Assembly: GCF_028206995.1 (NCBI RefSeq)
Contig: NZ_JAQLFL010000006.1
Span: 1 to 39,993, forward strand
Direction of reading: 5' to 3'
Source of the DNA: Collinsella aerofaciens
GTDB lineage: Bacteria; Actinomycetota; Coriobacteriia; Coriobacteriales; Coriobacteriaceae
Length of the DNA: 39,993 bases
The notes beneath the pieces were generated by a model. That model did no database searches, was not told the DNA's origin, and saw nothing but the letters and a program-made list of their open reading frames with translations. Positions 7,158-15,595 of this stretch are shown here, in pieces. The position numbers and the translations under genes are program-made. Positions within the stretch are counted from its first letter, which is position 1; every line of letters starts with the position of its first letter.

Positions 7158-7880
7158 TTACTTAAGGTAGCCGTCGGCACGAAGCTTCTTGAGATCGGAA
7201 TCTTTGACCTCGCAACCGGCGGGCAGCACCATGAACACGCGGTCGCCCACCTCCTTGACCGTGGCACCCAGACCGCAGGCAAAGCCGTAAGAGAAGTCCA
7301 AGACGCGCTTGGCAACTTCAGTGCGTACGCCCACAAAAATCAGTGCGACAGGCTGCTTGGTGCGAACGCGGCGCACCACGGTCTCCACGTCGTCATAGCT
7401 CTCGGGGCGCAGGACATAGGCCGGCAGCTGCGGCGTGGCGTTGATGATATTGCTCGCATAGGCCGAGGCATCGCTCGGTGCAGGCGCGGGCGCAGCGGCG
7501 GCACGGGCGCGGGTGTTCTCGGCGTAGCTCGACGGCGTGTCATAAGCACCAGGACGATAACCGCTCGCAACACTGTCCTGCGAGCGCGAAGGCGGGTTAT
7601 ACGTCGTGGCATGGCGAGAGTCATCGCCGACCAGCTGTCCGGAGCGTGTATACACGGCAACCGACTCAGCTTCACCACGGCGCGTCTGACCAAGCAGGCC
7701 GTTGCTCGGCTCGTCTTGGGTGTAGAAGCCCTCGCCCGAAGCACCGCTGTAGCCGTTGCCCTGATAGCCATCGTCATAGCCATCATCGTAGCCGTAGTCG
7801 TCGTCCTGGCCATAACCCTGGTCGTAACCCTGCTGGCCGCCCAGGTGCATCTTATTTTTAATCTCGTCAAGGAAGCCCAT
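7158..7880 (-). CDS. sepF: SepF, FtsZ-associated division protein
   Basis: A 240-residue SepF, which anchors FtsZ to the membrane and is the main membrane tether where FtsA is absent, as in this cluster. The N-terminal amphipathic helix is MGFLDEIKNKMHLGG (membrane binding), followed by a Gly/Asp/Tyr-rich, probably disordered linker to about residue 145. The C-terminal SepF core runs from about 155 to 240 (RPESYDDVETVVRRVRTKQP, then LDFSYGFACGLGATVKEVG). The start at 7880 is preceded by GAGAGGAC at normal spacing; a longer reading frame to 7931 lacks an SD. The stop (TAA at 7158-7160) is in the same frame as yggT. Confidence 0.94.
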   Translation of the reverse strand: MGFLDEIKNKMHLGGQQGYDQGYGQDDDYGYDDGYDDGYQGNGYSGASGEGFYTQDEPSNGLLGQTRRGEAESVAVYTRSGQLVGDDSRHATTYNPPSRSQDSVASGYRPGAYDTPSSYAENTRARAAAAPAPAPSDASAYASNIINATPQLPAYVLRPESYDDVETVVRRVRTKQPVALIFVGVRTEVAKRVLDFSYGFACGLGATVKEVGDRVFMVLPAGCEVKDSDLKKLRADGYLK

Positions 7881-7940
7881 GGTTGTGTCCTCTCGCGGTT
7901 TAGTGCAGGCGCCCCGATAATCAGTGCGCACTTCAGAGCC

Positions 7941-8678
7941 TTATTTTACTGCAAACTCCGGGCTAAATACTACCCTGCCCAGGCGAACGAGCGTAGAGCC
8001 CTCCTCAAGGGCAGGCTCAAAGTCCTCGCTCATGCCGCAGGAAAGCTCAGGCAGGTTCAAATCGGGATGCGTCGCCTCCAGCTCATCCCTCAGCTCACGA
8101 AGCCCCGCAAAGGTGCGGCGTGCCACATCCTTATTCCCCCGGGGCGCCATAGTCATAAGCCCCTGTACGCAAATTCCCTCAAGTTCTGCAAGCTCACCCG
8201 CGGCGGCGCGAATCTCATCGGGTGAAAAGCCTCCCTTCGACTCCTCACCACTCACATTGACCTCAATGAGCACACGCTGGGGGCCGACGAGCTCGCCTGC
8301 CTCAATCTTGCGAACAGCACGGCTCGAGATCGCCTGCGCCAGATGCAGCGAACCCACCGAGTGAATCAGCTCGGCTGAGCCCAGCACCGCATTGATCTTA
8401 TTGGTCTGCAGGTTGCCGATCATATCGAAGCGCACCTCGGGCAGCTCCGGATGCTCCGCCAGACCCGTGAGCTTGCGAACCAGCTCCTGCGGGCGGTTCT
8501 CGGCAAAATGGCGATACCCCGCCTGGATGGCGGCAACGGTCTCATCGACACCAACGGTCTTGGACACGGCAATGAGGCTCGCGGCGTCGTGGGGACGGCC
8601 CGCGCGATCGAGCGCCGCATAAAAACGTTCCAGAATCTGCTCGCGGCGAGCGCGCATCAAGTCCAAATAGTTATCCAT
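7941..8678 (-). CDS. yggS: YggS-family PLP homeostasis protein
   Basis: A 245-residue protein of the YggS/YlmE/PLPBP family, which binds pyridoxal 5'-phosphate without a known catalytic reaction and maintains PLP and amino acid balance. The PLP lysine is K40 in LIAVSK; other landmarks are FAENRPQEL, MIGNLQTNK, SVGSLHLA, LIEVNVSGEESKGG and SCGMSEDFEPAL with GSTLVRLGR near the C-terminus, all in order. GGAGG lies 9 bases before the ATG at 8678; the longer frame to 8762 lacks support. It directly precedes sepF in transcription, as in many Gram-positive ylm clusters. Confidence 0.95.
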   Translation of the reverse strand: MDNYLDLMRARREQILERFYAALDRAGRPHDAASLIAVSKTVGVDETVAAIQAGYRHFAENRPQELVRKLTGLAEHPELPEVRFDMIGNLQTNKINAVLGSAELIHSVGSLHLAQAISSRAVRKIEAGELVGPQRVLIEVNVSGEESKGGFSPDEIRAAAGELAELEGICVQGLMTMAPRGNKDVARRTFAGLRELRDELEATHPDLNLPELSCGMSEDFEPALEEGSTLVRLGRVVFSPEFAVK

Positions 8679-8728
8679 TGCCAATCGCCTCCGCTGACAG
8701 CCAAACAAGTAGTCCCATGCTAACGCAA

Positions 8729-8760
8729 GAGCGCGGCCCCGCATGTGCAAGGCCGCGCTC
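8729..8760 (-). terminator. Hairpin after phoU, probable terminator
   Basis: A perfect 10-bp GC-rich inverted repeat (8729-8738 with 8751-8760) lies 38 bases past the phoU stop. The downstream T content on the minus strand is low (TTGCG), so termination may be incomplete and read on into yggS. Confidence 0.5.
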
Positions 8761-8797
8761 ACTTAGGTATTTACAATCTTTCGACGAACGGGGTTAC

Positions 8798-9655
8798 TTA
8801 CTCCTCGTCGTCCTCGCCATCGTCCTCATCCTCAAGATGATCGAGCAGGTAGCGAAGACCCTCGCTGACCTCGTTAACGGGCACCTTGGCAACGTAGCGT
8901 GCATCGACGGCGGGCCTCATGATAACACCCTCGCCCGAAGGCACGCGCATGCTCTCGAGCTCATCCTCATCAGTGCAGGCGATATCACCGGCAGTCATAC
9001 GCTGTCCGGTCAACAGGAAGGTCAGACGGCAGGCGGCATCGATGGAAATCGAGGCGATGCGATCGAGATAGCGCGATACCATGATGGCGCGGCGCAGGTC
9101 GTCATAGTTGCTGTCGTCGTCCATAAAATCGCCCGTGTCCATGCGGTTAAAGGTGCGGAAGAACTTCTCGTAGGCGGCGTGCACTGGCTCGTCCTCGACG
9201 GCCAAGTTGCAGATGATGGACATGTCGTTGGTGACGAGCGCGGAAAGCGAAGAGCCCAGCACCTGGTAGACGGCCTCAGCCTCGGCCTCGACCGTGCCGA
9301 CAAGCTCCTTGGGCAGCGAGATGTCGGCCTTGATCATATGACGCGTGGCGCGGCAAATCTGGCGAACCTTATCGGTCATGCGCTGCAGGTTAAAGTCGAC
9401 GTAGATGATCGTCTGCAGCAAGCGGAAGTCGGAGGCGACCGGTGACTGCGTGGCAATCAGGTTGTAGCAGACGGCCTCCAGGTTGGCGCAGCGTGCGTCA
9501 ATCGAAAGCGTGCGCTTCTTGGTCTTGGTGGCGAGCTTGCGGTCGTCGGTAACATAGGCCCTCACGGCATCGTGGAGGGCCAGATCGACGGCCTCGTAGA
9601 TGCTCAGCATCTCGTGGCGGGCCTCGATGAGCTGACGGGAAAACAGTTTGCGCAT
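8798..9655 (-). CDS. phoU: PhoU, phosphate signalling/transport regulator
   Basis: A 285-residue PhoU, the helical regulator that links the Pst transporter to a phosphate-sensing two-component system and restrains uptake. The two repeats of the three-helix fold are visible, with metal-binding E/D-rich motifs such as YVDFNLQRMTDKVRQICR (first repeat) and YDDLRRAIMVSRYLDRIASI (second). It is longer than the usual 215-240 residues because of a C-terminal extension (about 230-285) ending in EDEDDGEDDEE. The ATG at 9655 has GGAGTG upstream. It is the last gene of the pstSCAB-phoU series. No phoR/phoP-type sensor genes are in the window. Confidence 0.93.
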   Translation of the reverse strand: MRKLFSRQLIEARHEMLSIYEAVDLALHDAVRAYVTDDRKLATKTKKRTLSIDARCANLEAVCYNLIATQSPVASDFRLLQTIIYVDFNLQRMTDKVRQICRATRHMIKADISLPKELVGTVEAEAEAVYQVLGSSLSALVTNDMSIICNLAVEDEPVHAAYEKFFRTFNRMDTGDFMDDDSNYDDLRRAIMVSRYLDRIASISIDAACRLTFLLTGQRMTAGDIACTDEDELESMRVPSGEGVIMRPAVDARYVAKVPVNEVSEGLRYLLDHLEDEDDGEDDEE

Positions 9656-9747
9656 GGTTCACTCCAATCAGTTGGGTGCGGTCATGCCGCCCGCACAGTG
9701 AATACGCACCGGACCAGGTCCGATCGGCTTGGGACTAGTCGCACCGA
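9656..9747 (-). other. phoU-pstB intergenic gap with inverted repeats
   Basis: Ninety-two bases between pstB and phoU, the largest gap inside the operon. CGGACCAGGTCCG at 9711-9723 is a short palindrome, and GATCGG/CCGATC at 9721-9726 and about 9742-9747 bracket a second small hairpin. It may be an mRNA-processing or attenuation point that lowers phoU expression relative to the transporter; nothing proves this. Confidence 0.3.
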
Positions 9748-10551
<804 letters not shown>

Positions 10552-10563
10552 GGGACTCCTTAA

Positions 10564-11469
10564 CTAGCGACGCTTACGCGACAGGAAGCGCGCAAACAGG
10601 TTGAAGGCCAAAATGATCACCATCAGCAAGAGCGCAGTGCCGTAGGCTGCGTTCATGTTGATGCCGTCGTTGGCAAGCAGGTACAGGTGAACGGTCATGG
10701 GACGACCGGAATCGAGCGGCGAAATAGGTAGATTGATGGCCTGGCCCATGGTGTAGAGCACCACGGCGGTCTCGCCGATGGCACGGCCGATGGCAAGGAC
10801 GATGCCCGTGGCAATGCGGCCAAAGGCCGAAGGAAGCACGATCTTGGAGACGACCTGCCACTTGGTAGCGCCCAGGCCGTACGCGCCCCAACGGATATAG
10901 CGCGGAACGGCGCGAATGGCTTCTTCGGTGGTGCGCATGACGATGGGAAGCATCAAGAGCGCGAGCGCCAGAGCGGCCGAGACCATCGAAAGGCCCAGGC
11001 CCATAGCCTCGACAAACAAGGCGTAGCCAAACAGGCCCATAACGATGGAGGGCACCGAGGCCAAAGCGTCAGCAGCGTAGCGAATGAGCTCGACGACCTT
11101 GCCCTGCTTGGCGTACTCGGCCAGATAGACGGCTGCCAGCACAGCGATCGGCGTGCAGATAAGCATGGCGAGCGCCGTCACGTAGACGGTCGAGACGATC
11201 GTGGGCCAAATTCCGCCCTCGGCGTTGACGCCCTGGGGCCAACCGAAGATAAAGTCGAGCGAGATGTGTGGCAGGCCGTTGATGACCACGTAGGCGATGA
11301 TAGCGACCAGCACCAGCGTGGTGATATACGCCGAGGCGCGAAACACGCCGAGCATGATCTTGTTGGAGAGGTCCTTGTTGATGCGGCCCTTCTTGCCATG
11401 GGAAAGGGCACGCTTGATGCGTTCGCGCGACGAGGTCGTATCGACCGTCGTGTCAACGGAATCGGACAT
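10564..11469 (-). CDS. pstA: Phosphate ABC transporter permease PstA
   Basis: A 301-residue membrane permease, one half of the PstCA channel for phosphate. It has a charged cytoplasmic N-terminus (1-38), then six transmembrane segments, and the permease coupling loop EEAIRAVPRYIRWGAYGLGATKWQ that contacts PstB. The C-terminus ends in RFLSRKRR. It starts three bases after the pstC stop (AGGGGG upstream), matching translational coupling in one operon. Confidence 0.95.
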   Translation of the reverse strand: MSDSVDTTVDTTSSRERIKRALSHGKKGRINKDLSNKIMLGVFRASAYITTLVLVAIIAYVVINGLPHISLDFIFGWPQGVNAEGGIWPTIVSTVYVTALAMLICTPIAVLAAVYLAEYAKQGKVVELIRYAADALASVPSIVMGLFGYALFVEAMGLGLSMVSAALALALLMLPIVMRTTEEAIRAVPRYIRWGAYGLGATKWQVVSKIVLPSAFGRIATGIVLAIGRAIGETAVVLYTMGQAINLPISPLDSGRPMTVHLYLLANDGINMNAAYGTALLLMVIILAFNLFARFLSRKRR

Positions 11470-11472
11470 AGC

Positions 11473-12396
11473 CTACCCCCTCTTCTTGGAAATCAGGCGG
11501 ACGATACCCACCAGTGCAGCGGAAATGATAAACAAGACAACGCCCATGCCAAACAGAGCCGAGCGATGCAGACCCGAGGAATAACTCATGTCGAGCGCGA
11601 TCTGACTCGTAAGCGTCGAGATGGGGCTCGAGATGCTGTCCGGGATGACCGGGGCGTTGCCCACGACCATGAGCACGGCCATGGTCTCACCGATCGCACG
11701 CCCCATACCCAAGACAATTGCATCGACAATGCCCAGCTTGGCTGCAGGAAGCACGACCTTGTAGATGGTCTGCCACTTGGTGGCGCCCATGGCATAGGAC
11801 GCCTCGCGAATGCCCATGGGAATGGAATTGAGGGCGTCGATGGTGAGCGTGGTGATGGTGGGAACGATCATGATGGCGAGTACGAACCACGCCGTCAGCG
11901 CGCCAAAGCCAAGACCGCCGGTCAGCTGCGCGATAAACGGACGGATGATGACCATGCCAAAGAAACCGTAGATGATGGAGGGGATGCCCGCCAGCAGGTC
12001 GACGGCGGGACTGATGAGCCTGCGCACACGCTTACTCGCAATCTCGACCAGATACACGGCCGTGCCCACACCCAGGGGCACGCCCATGGCGAGCGCACCG
12101 ACCGTCGCCAGACCAGAGCCCGCCAGCAGCGACATGATGCCGTAGTGACCCTCAGAGGGCGCCCACGTAAAGCTAAGGAAGTCCGCCAGACCGATGTCGG
12201 TAAAGACCGGCAGCGCCGAGTACGTGGTAAAGACAAAAATCAGGATGACGGTGACGACCGCCAAGAACGCACAGGCGAAGAAGATCCACTGCAGCGCTTT
12301 CTCCTTGAGATAGGTGCTGCGCGACACCAACGCCAACTCACGCTTTTTGGGCGCCTGAGCCTCCCGCTCAATCTGGGGGGTTTCCTGTGCTTCCAC
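11473..12396 (-). CDS. pstC: Phosphate ABC transporter permease PstC
   Basis: A membrane permease of about 307 residues, partner of PstA. A charged N-terminus leads to six transmembrane segments; the coupling loop is MGIREASYAMGATKWQTIY and the C-terminus is RLISKKRG. Two GTG codons can start it: 12405 and 12396. The GGGGAG at about 12406-12411 fits the GTG at 12396 (8 bases) better, which then lies one base after the pstS stop (TAG at 12398-12400); a start at 12405 would overlap pstS. No ATG start is available. Confidence 0.94.
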   Translation of the reverse strand: MEAQETPQIEREAQAPKKRELALVSRSTYLKEKALQWIFFACAFLAVVTVILIFVFTTYSALPVFTDIGLADFLSFTWAPSEGHYGIMSLLAGSGLATVGALAMGVPLGVGTAVYLVEIASKRVRRLISPAVDLLAGIPSIIYGFFGMVIIRPFIAQLTGGLGFGALTAWFVLAIMIVPTITTLTIDALNSIPMGIREASYAMGATKWQTIYKVVLPAAKLGIVDAIVLGMGRAIGETMAVLMVVGNAPVIPDSISSPISTLTSQIALDMSYSSGLHRSALFGMGVVLFIISAALVGIVRLISKKRG

Positions 12397-12397
12397 G

Positions 12398-13234
12398 CTA
12401 CTCACTCCCCTTTCCGTCGTTGGTGACGGGAATAAAGCCCGCCTCGCGAATCTGCTTGTCCATCTTCTCAGACGTCACATAGTCGATGTAATCCTGCGCC
12501 TGTTGTGAAGGCGTACCCTTCACAAAGAAGTAAAGGTCGCGCGAGATGGGATAGCCGCCACTTGCGACCGTCTTCTCGGATGCCTCGACATGGTTGACCG
12601 AAACAGCCTTAACCGAGGTCTTGGCGTTGAGGCTCTCGACAAAACCCAGCGAGATGTAGCCAATAGCACCACGCGAGCGGGACACGACATCGCGTACCTG
12701 GCCCGTGCCCGAAAGAACAGCCGAGCGACGATCGAACGGCGTGCCGTCCATCACGATGGTGCGGAAGGCCTCGCGCGTACCGGACGCCTCATCGCGGTTG
12801 ATAACCTGAATCTTCAGGTCCTCTCCGCCGACTTCTTTCCAGTTGGTAATCTTGCCGGCGTAAATATCGCGGAGCTGCTCGGTCGAGAGGTTGTCGACCG
12901 GGTTGTCGTCGTTCACGATGACTGCGATGCCGTCGTGCGCGATAACGATAGGCGTCAGGCCCAGGTCTTGCTCATCGGCGTTGAGGCCACGAGAGGAGCT
13001 GGCGATATCGGCGGTGCCGGCGCTAACAGCTTCGATGCCAGCAGATGAGCCCAGACCAGAAACCAGCACGTCAGTGCCGGTCTCCTCTTTAAAGCCCTCG
13101 GCGGCAATCTCGGCAATGGGAAGGCACGTCGTAGAGCCGGCAACGGTAATGGAAGAGGCAGAAGATCCCGAGGAGCAGGCGCACAGCGTGAGCGTGAGCA
13201 CTGCTGCACTCAGGACCGATGCGATCTTTCTCAT
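12398..13234 (-). CDS. pstS: Phosphate-binding lipoprotein PstS
   Basis: A 278-residue periplasmic-type solute-binding lipoprotein that captures phosphate for PstCA. The N-terminus is a signal peptide with lipobox LCAC, giving lipidated C20, then a Ser-rich linker. Phosphate-ligand motifs are GSTTCLPIAE (about 33-42), SSAGIEAV, SSRGLNADE and INRDEASGTREAF (Arg and Ser/Thr ligands), in the family order. The ATG at 13234 lies inside the pgeF stop region (sequence ATGA), so pstS is translationally coupled to pgeF. PstS genes normally lead the pst operon, so this coupling is unusual. Confidence 0.96.
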   Translation of the reverse strand: MRKIASVLSAAVLTLTLCACSSGSSASSITVAGSTTCLPIAEIAAEGFKEETGTDVLVSGLGSSAGIEAVSAGTADIASSSRGLNADEQDLGLTPIVIAHDGIAVIVNDDNPVDNLSTEQLRDIYAGKITNWKEVGGEDLKIQVINRDEASGTREAFRTIVMDGTPFDRRSAVLSGTGQVRDVVSRSRGAIGYISLGFVESLNAKTSVKAVSVNHVEASEKTVASGGYPISRDLYFFVKGTPSQQAQDYIDYVTSEKMDKQIREAGFIPVTNDGKGSE

Positions 13235-14031
13235 AGCATCACGCCGATGGCAGCATGGCGCCCGCAGGTGCCGCCCTCGTTACGGTAGGAATAAAAGCGG
13301 TCATTCTGGCGAACGGTGGAAAGCTTGGTGTCCACAATGCCGCTCGCCTCGACGCCGGCGTCCATCAGCGCCTCGCGAATGGCGGCGGAAAGATCGAGCA
13401 TACGGGAAGCGGTAGCATCGATGCACGCGAACTCGGCGGCAAAGCGATCCATAAGCTCCTGGGACAACTCGTACTCGTCGCCCAGGATATGGGGCCCAAT
13501 GTAGGCAGAGATATCATCCGGCTTGCAGCCAGCCGCCTCACAGAGCGCTTGGCTCGCCTTGGCGGAAATGCGCGCAATCGTGCCCTTCCAGCCAGAATGC
13601 ACCACGGCAAAGCCGCCGGGAGCCACCAGCACCACGGGAACGCAATCGGCAAAGCAGAGCATCACGGGCACGTTACGCGCCGTACAGACGATGGCATCGC
13701 AGCCCTCAGCAATCTGCTCGCGGACGTCCTCAAGGTCATCGGCGCCGTTCGAGGCCACCGCAACGATATGGTCACCATGGACCTGATTGGGAATGAGCAG
13801 GTTGTGCTCGCACTCGGCGGCACCCATAGCCTCGAGCGCGCGACGACGATTTTCTTGAACAGCAAAGGGGTCATCGCCAACATGCGAGCCCAAGTTGAGT
13901 GAGGAGTACGCATCTTCGGAAACGCCACCGGCGCGCTCGGTGAAGGCAAAGCGAACATCGGATGTCGCGCCCTCCACCAACGTAACTCCATCATGGTCGA
14001 CACGCGAAACTTTGTCCGCACGTGCTGCCAT
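13231..14031 (-). CDS. pgeF: PgeF/YfiH-family protein (peptidoglycan editing factor, laccase domain)
   Basis: A 266-residue member of the YfiH/DUF152 family, called polyphenol oxidase in older annotation; the E. coli protein removes L-Ser wrongly added by MurC (peptidoglycan editing). The conserved zinc/active-site triad is present: H85 in PNQVHGD, C130 in CFADCVP and H145 in VVHSGWKG. The chosen ATG at 14031 has GGAGG at ideal spacing; an earlier frame start lacks one. In many Gram-positives this gene (ylmD) follows ftsZ and precedes yggS/sepF. Here its stop overlaps the pstS start by four bases, putting the pst genes in its operon. Confidence 0.94.
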   Translation of the reverse strand: MAARADKVSRVDHDGVTLVEGATSDVRFAFTERAGGVSEDAYSSLNLGSHVGDDPFAVQENRRRALEAMGAAECEHNLLIPNQVHGDHIVAVASNGADDLEDVREQIAEGCDAIVCTARNVPVMLCFADCVPVVLVAPGGFAVVHSGWKGTIARISAKASQALCEAAGCKPDDISAYIGPHILGDEYELSQELMDRFAAEFACIDATASRMLDLSAAIREALMDAGVEASGIVDTKLSTVRQNDRFYSYRNEGGTCGRHAAIGVML

Positions 14032-14136
14032 ACTAAAGCCTCCTAATAACACAAGTACCGCGGCATCGCCGCTACAGCCCGCGTTTATACGGCTGTCATA
14101 CTTCTCTAAAAGGATACCTGCTGCGCTGGAGGCAAT

Positions 14137-14153
14137 CGTAAAGGGAACGTAAA
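14137..14153 (-). promoter_or_regulatory. Candidate phosphate box upstream of pgeF-pstSCAB-phoU
   Basis: On the minus strand TTTACG-N5-TTTACG is a direct repeat with an 11-bp period, the geometry of PhoP/PhoB-type boxes (TT(A/T/C)ACA-like hexamers every 11 bp in Bacillus). TATCCT at 14110-14115 downstream could be a -10 element. It lies about 105 bases upstream of pgeF, the first gene of the pst unit. Two repeats are few, so the call is tentative. Confidence 0.4.
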
Positions 14154-14186
14154 GAGATTGGAGGTTCTAGTTTACAAAGTCGAAAT

Positions 14187-14216
14187 AAAAAGGGCGCGTC
14201 CATACGGACACGCCCC
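14187..14216 (-). terminator. Intrinsic terminator after ftsZ
   Basis: On the minus strand a 10-bp stem GGGCGTGTCC/GGACGCGCCC with a 4-base loop (14192-14215) is followed by TTTTTA. It lies 26 bases past the ftsZ stop codon, ending the dcw transcript before pgeF. Confidence 0.88.
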
Positions 14217-14241
14217 TGCGCACAACAATGCAAAGAACGAC

Positions 14242-15396
14242 TTAGAAGCTACCGCGCTTCAGGAAGTCGGGAAGCTCGAACTGATCGTTGCCGAAGTTAG
14301 GAAGCTCGGTGCCACCGACGTTGCGGGTCGGAGCGGCCTGAGCCGGGCTCGTGGCAGGAGCGGTGCGCTGCGGCTCAGCGGAGGCAGCGGCCTTGCTCTG
14401 AGACTGCTGAGCAGCAAAGAGCTCGTCCTGACGGTTGACGTTGGAGTCGGAGAAGCCCGTAGCGATGACGGTGATACGCACCTGATCGCCCAGGGACTCG
14501 TCGACAACGGTACCGAAGATGATGTTGGCCTCGGGGTCGACGGCGTTGGCGACAACGTCGGCGGCGTCGCTGATCTCCTGGATGCCCAGGTCCTTGGAAC
14601 CGGCGATGGAGAGCAGCACGCGCGTGGCACCATCGATGGAGCTCTCGAGCAGCGGGCTGGAGATGGCCTGCTGGGCAGCGTCGACGGCACGGGTGTCCCC
14701 AGAAGAGGTACCGATACCCATCATGGCGGTACCGGCCTGCTTCATGATGGTCTTAACATCGGCGAAGTCCAGGTTGATGATACCGGGGACGGTGATGAGG
14801 TCGGTGATGCCCTGGGTGCCCTGGGAAAGGACGCCATCGGCAATCGCGAAGGCCTCGAGCATGGTGGTCTTCTTCTCGGCGATGTCGAGCAGCTTATCGT
14901 TAGGGATGACGATCATGGTGTCGACGCAATCGGAGAGGGTCTTAATGCCCTCCTCGGCGCTCTTCTTGCGCTTGCGGCCCTCGAAGGTGAAGGGCTTGGT
15001 CACGACGGCGACGGTCAGCGCACCGACCTCGTTCATCGCGATATCGGCAACGATGGGAGCAGCGCCGGTACCGGTGCCACCGCCCTCGCCGCAGGTGATG
15101 AACACCATGTCGGCACCAGCGAGCGCCTCGGCAATGTCGTCGCGGGACTCATCGGCAGCCTTGCGGCCAACCTCGGGGTTGGCGCCGGCGCCCAGGCCGC
15201 GGGTAAGGTCGGTGCCGATGTGCACCTTGATATCGGCATCAGAGATCGCGAGTGCCTGAGCATCGGTGTTGATGGCAACAAACTCGACGCCGCGGATGCC
15301 CTCTTCGATCATTCGATTGACCGCGTTGGTACCGCCGCCGCCGACGCCGACCACCTTAATGACGGCAAGGTAGTTGTTGATCTCTGTCTCGTGCAT
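14242..15396 (-). CDS. ftsZ: Cell division protein FtsZ
   Basis: A 384-residue tubulin-like GTPase that forms the Z-ring. The GTP-binding signature [10 protein letters not shown] is at 105-114, the N-terminal [10 protein letters not shown] at 17-26, and the T7 synergy loop NLDFAD at 208-213 completes the active site of the next subunit. A Ser/Ala/Pro-rich linker leads to the conserved C-terminal peptide ([11 protein letters not shown]) that binds SepF and other partners. The ATG at 15396 has GGAGGA 6-7 bases upstream, better than the ATG at 15426. It is the last gene of the dcw cluster, separated from ftsQ by about 200 bases that probably contain its own promoter. Confidence 0.97.
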   Translation of the reverse strand: MHETEINNYLAVIKVVGVGGGGTNAVNRMIEEGIRGVEFVAINTDAQALAISDADIKVHIGTDLTRGLGAGANPEVGRKAADESRDDIAEALAGADMVFITCGEGGGTGTGAAPIVADIAMNEVGALTVAVVTKPFTFEGRKRKKSAEEGIKTLSDCVDTMIVIPNDKLLDIAEKKTTMLEAFAIADGVLSQGTQGITDLITVPGIINLDFADVKTIMKQAGTAMMGIGTSSGDTRAVDAAQQAISSPLLESSIDGATRVLLSIAGSKDLGIQEISDAADVVANAVDPEANIIFGTVVDESLGDQVRITVIATGFSDSNVNRQDELFAAQQSQSKAAASAEPQRTAPATSPAQAAPTRNVGGTELPNFGNDQFELPDFLKRGSF

Positions 15397-15595
15397 GTCG
15401 GTCCTCCGAACAAAGGTTATAGCCATAGCATGGGTCGACCCCTGCGCACATTAACCTTCAGGTTGAAAGTAAATGCAAAGGTAAACCGTATTATGTTTGC
15501 ACATTATGAACGTATCAGTCAAATAATTGACCGTGAAAACCAAACAAACCAGATAAACGGCGTGGTATGGCCCCTCAACAAAGCATCAACCAGCG
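15397..15595 (-). promoter_or_regulatory. ftsZ upstream region with two palindromic motifs
   Basis: An A/T-rich 199-base gap between ftsQ and ftsZ. On the minus strand TTGCAT and GTTAAT lie 17 bases apart and could be a weak promoter. TTAACCTTCAGGTTGA at 15451-15466 (with an AACCT/AGGTT inverted core) falls in that region and recurs upstream of mraZ with 14 of 16 matches. GTCAAATAATTGAC at 15518-15531 is a 14-bp perfect-arm palindrome (GTCAA-N4-TTGAC). These look like operator sites for a dimeric regulator, but the regulator is unknown. Confidence 0.45.
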
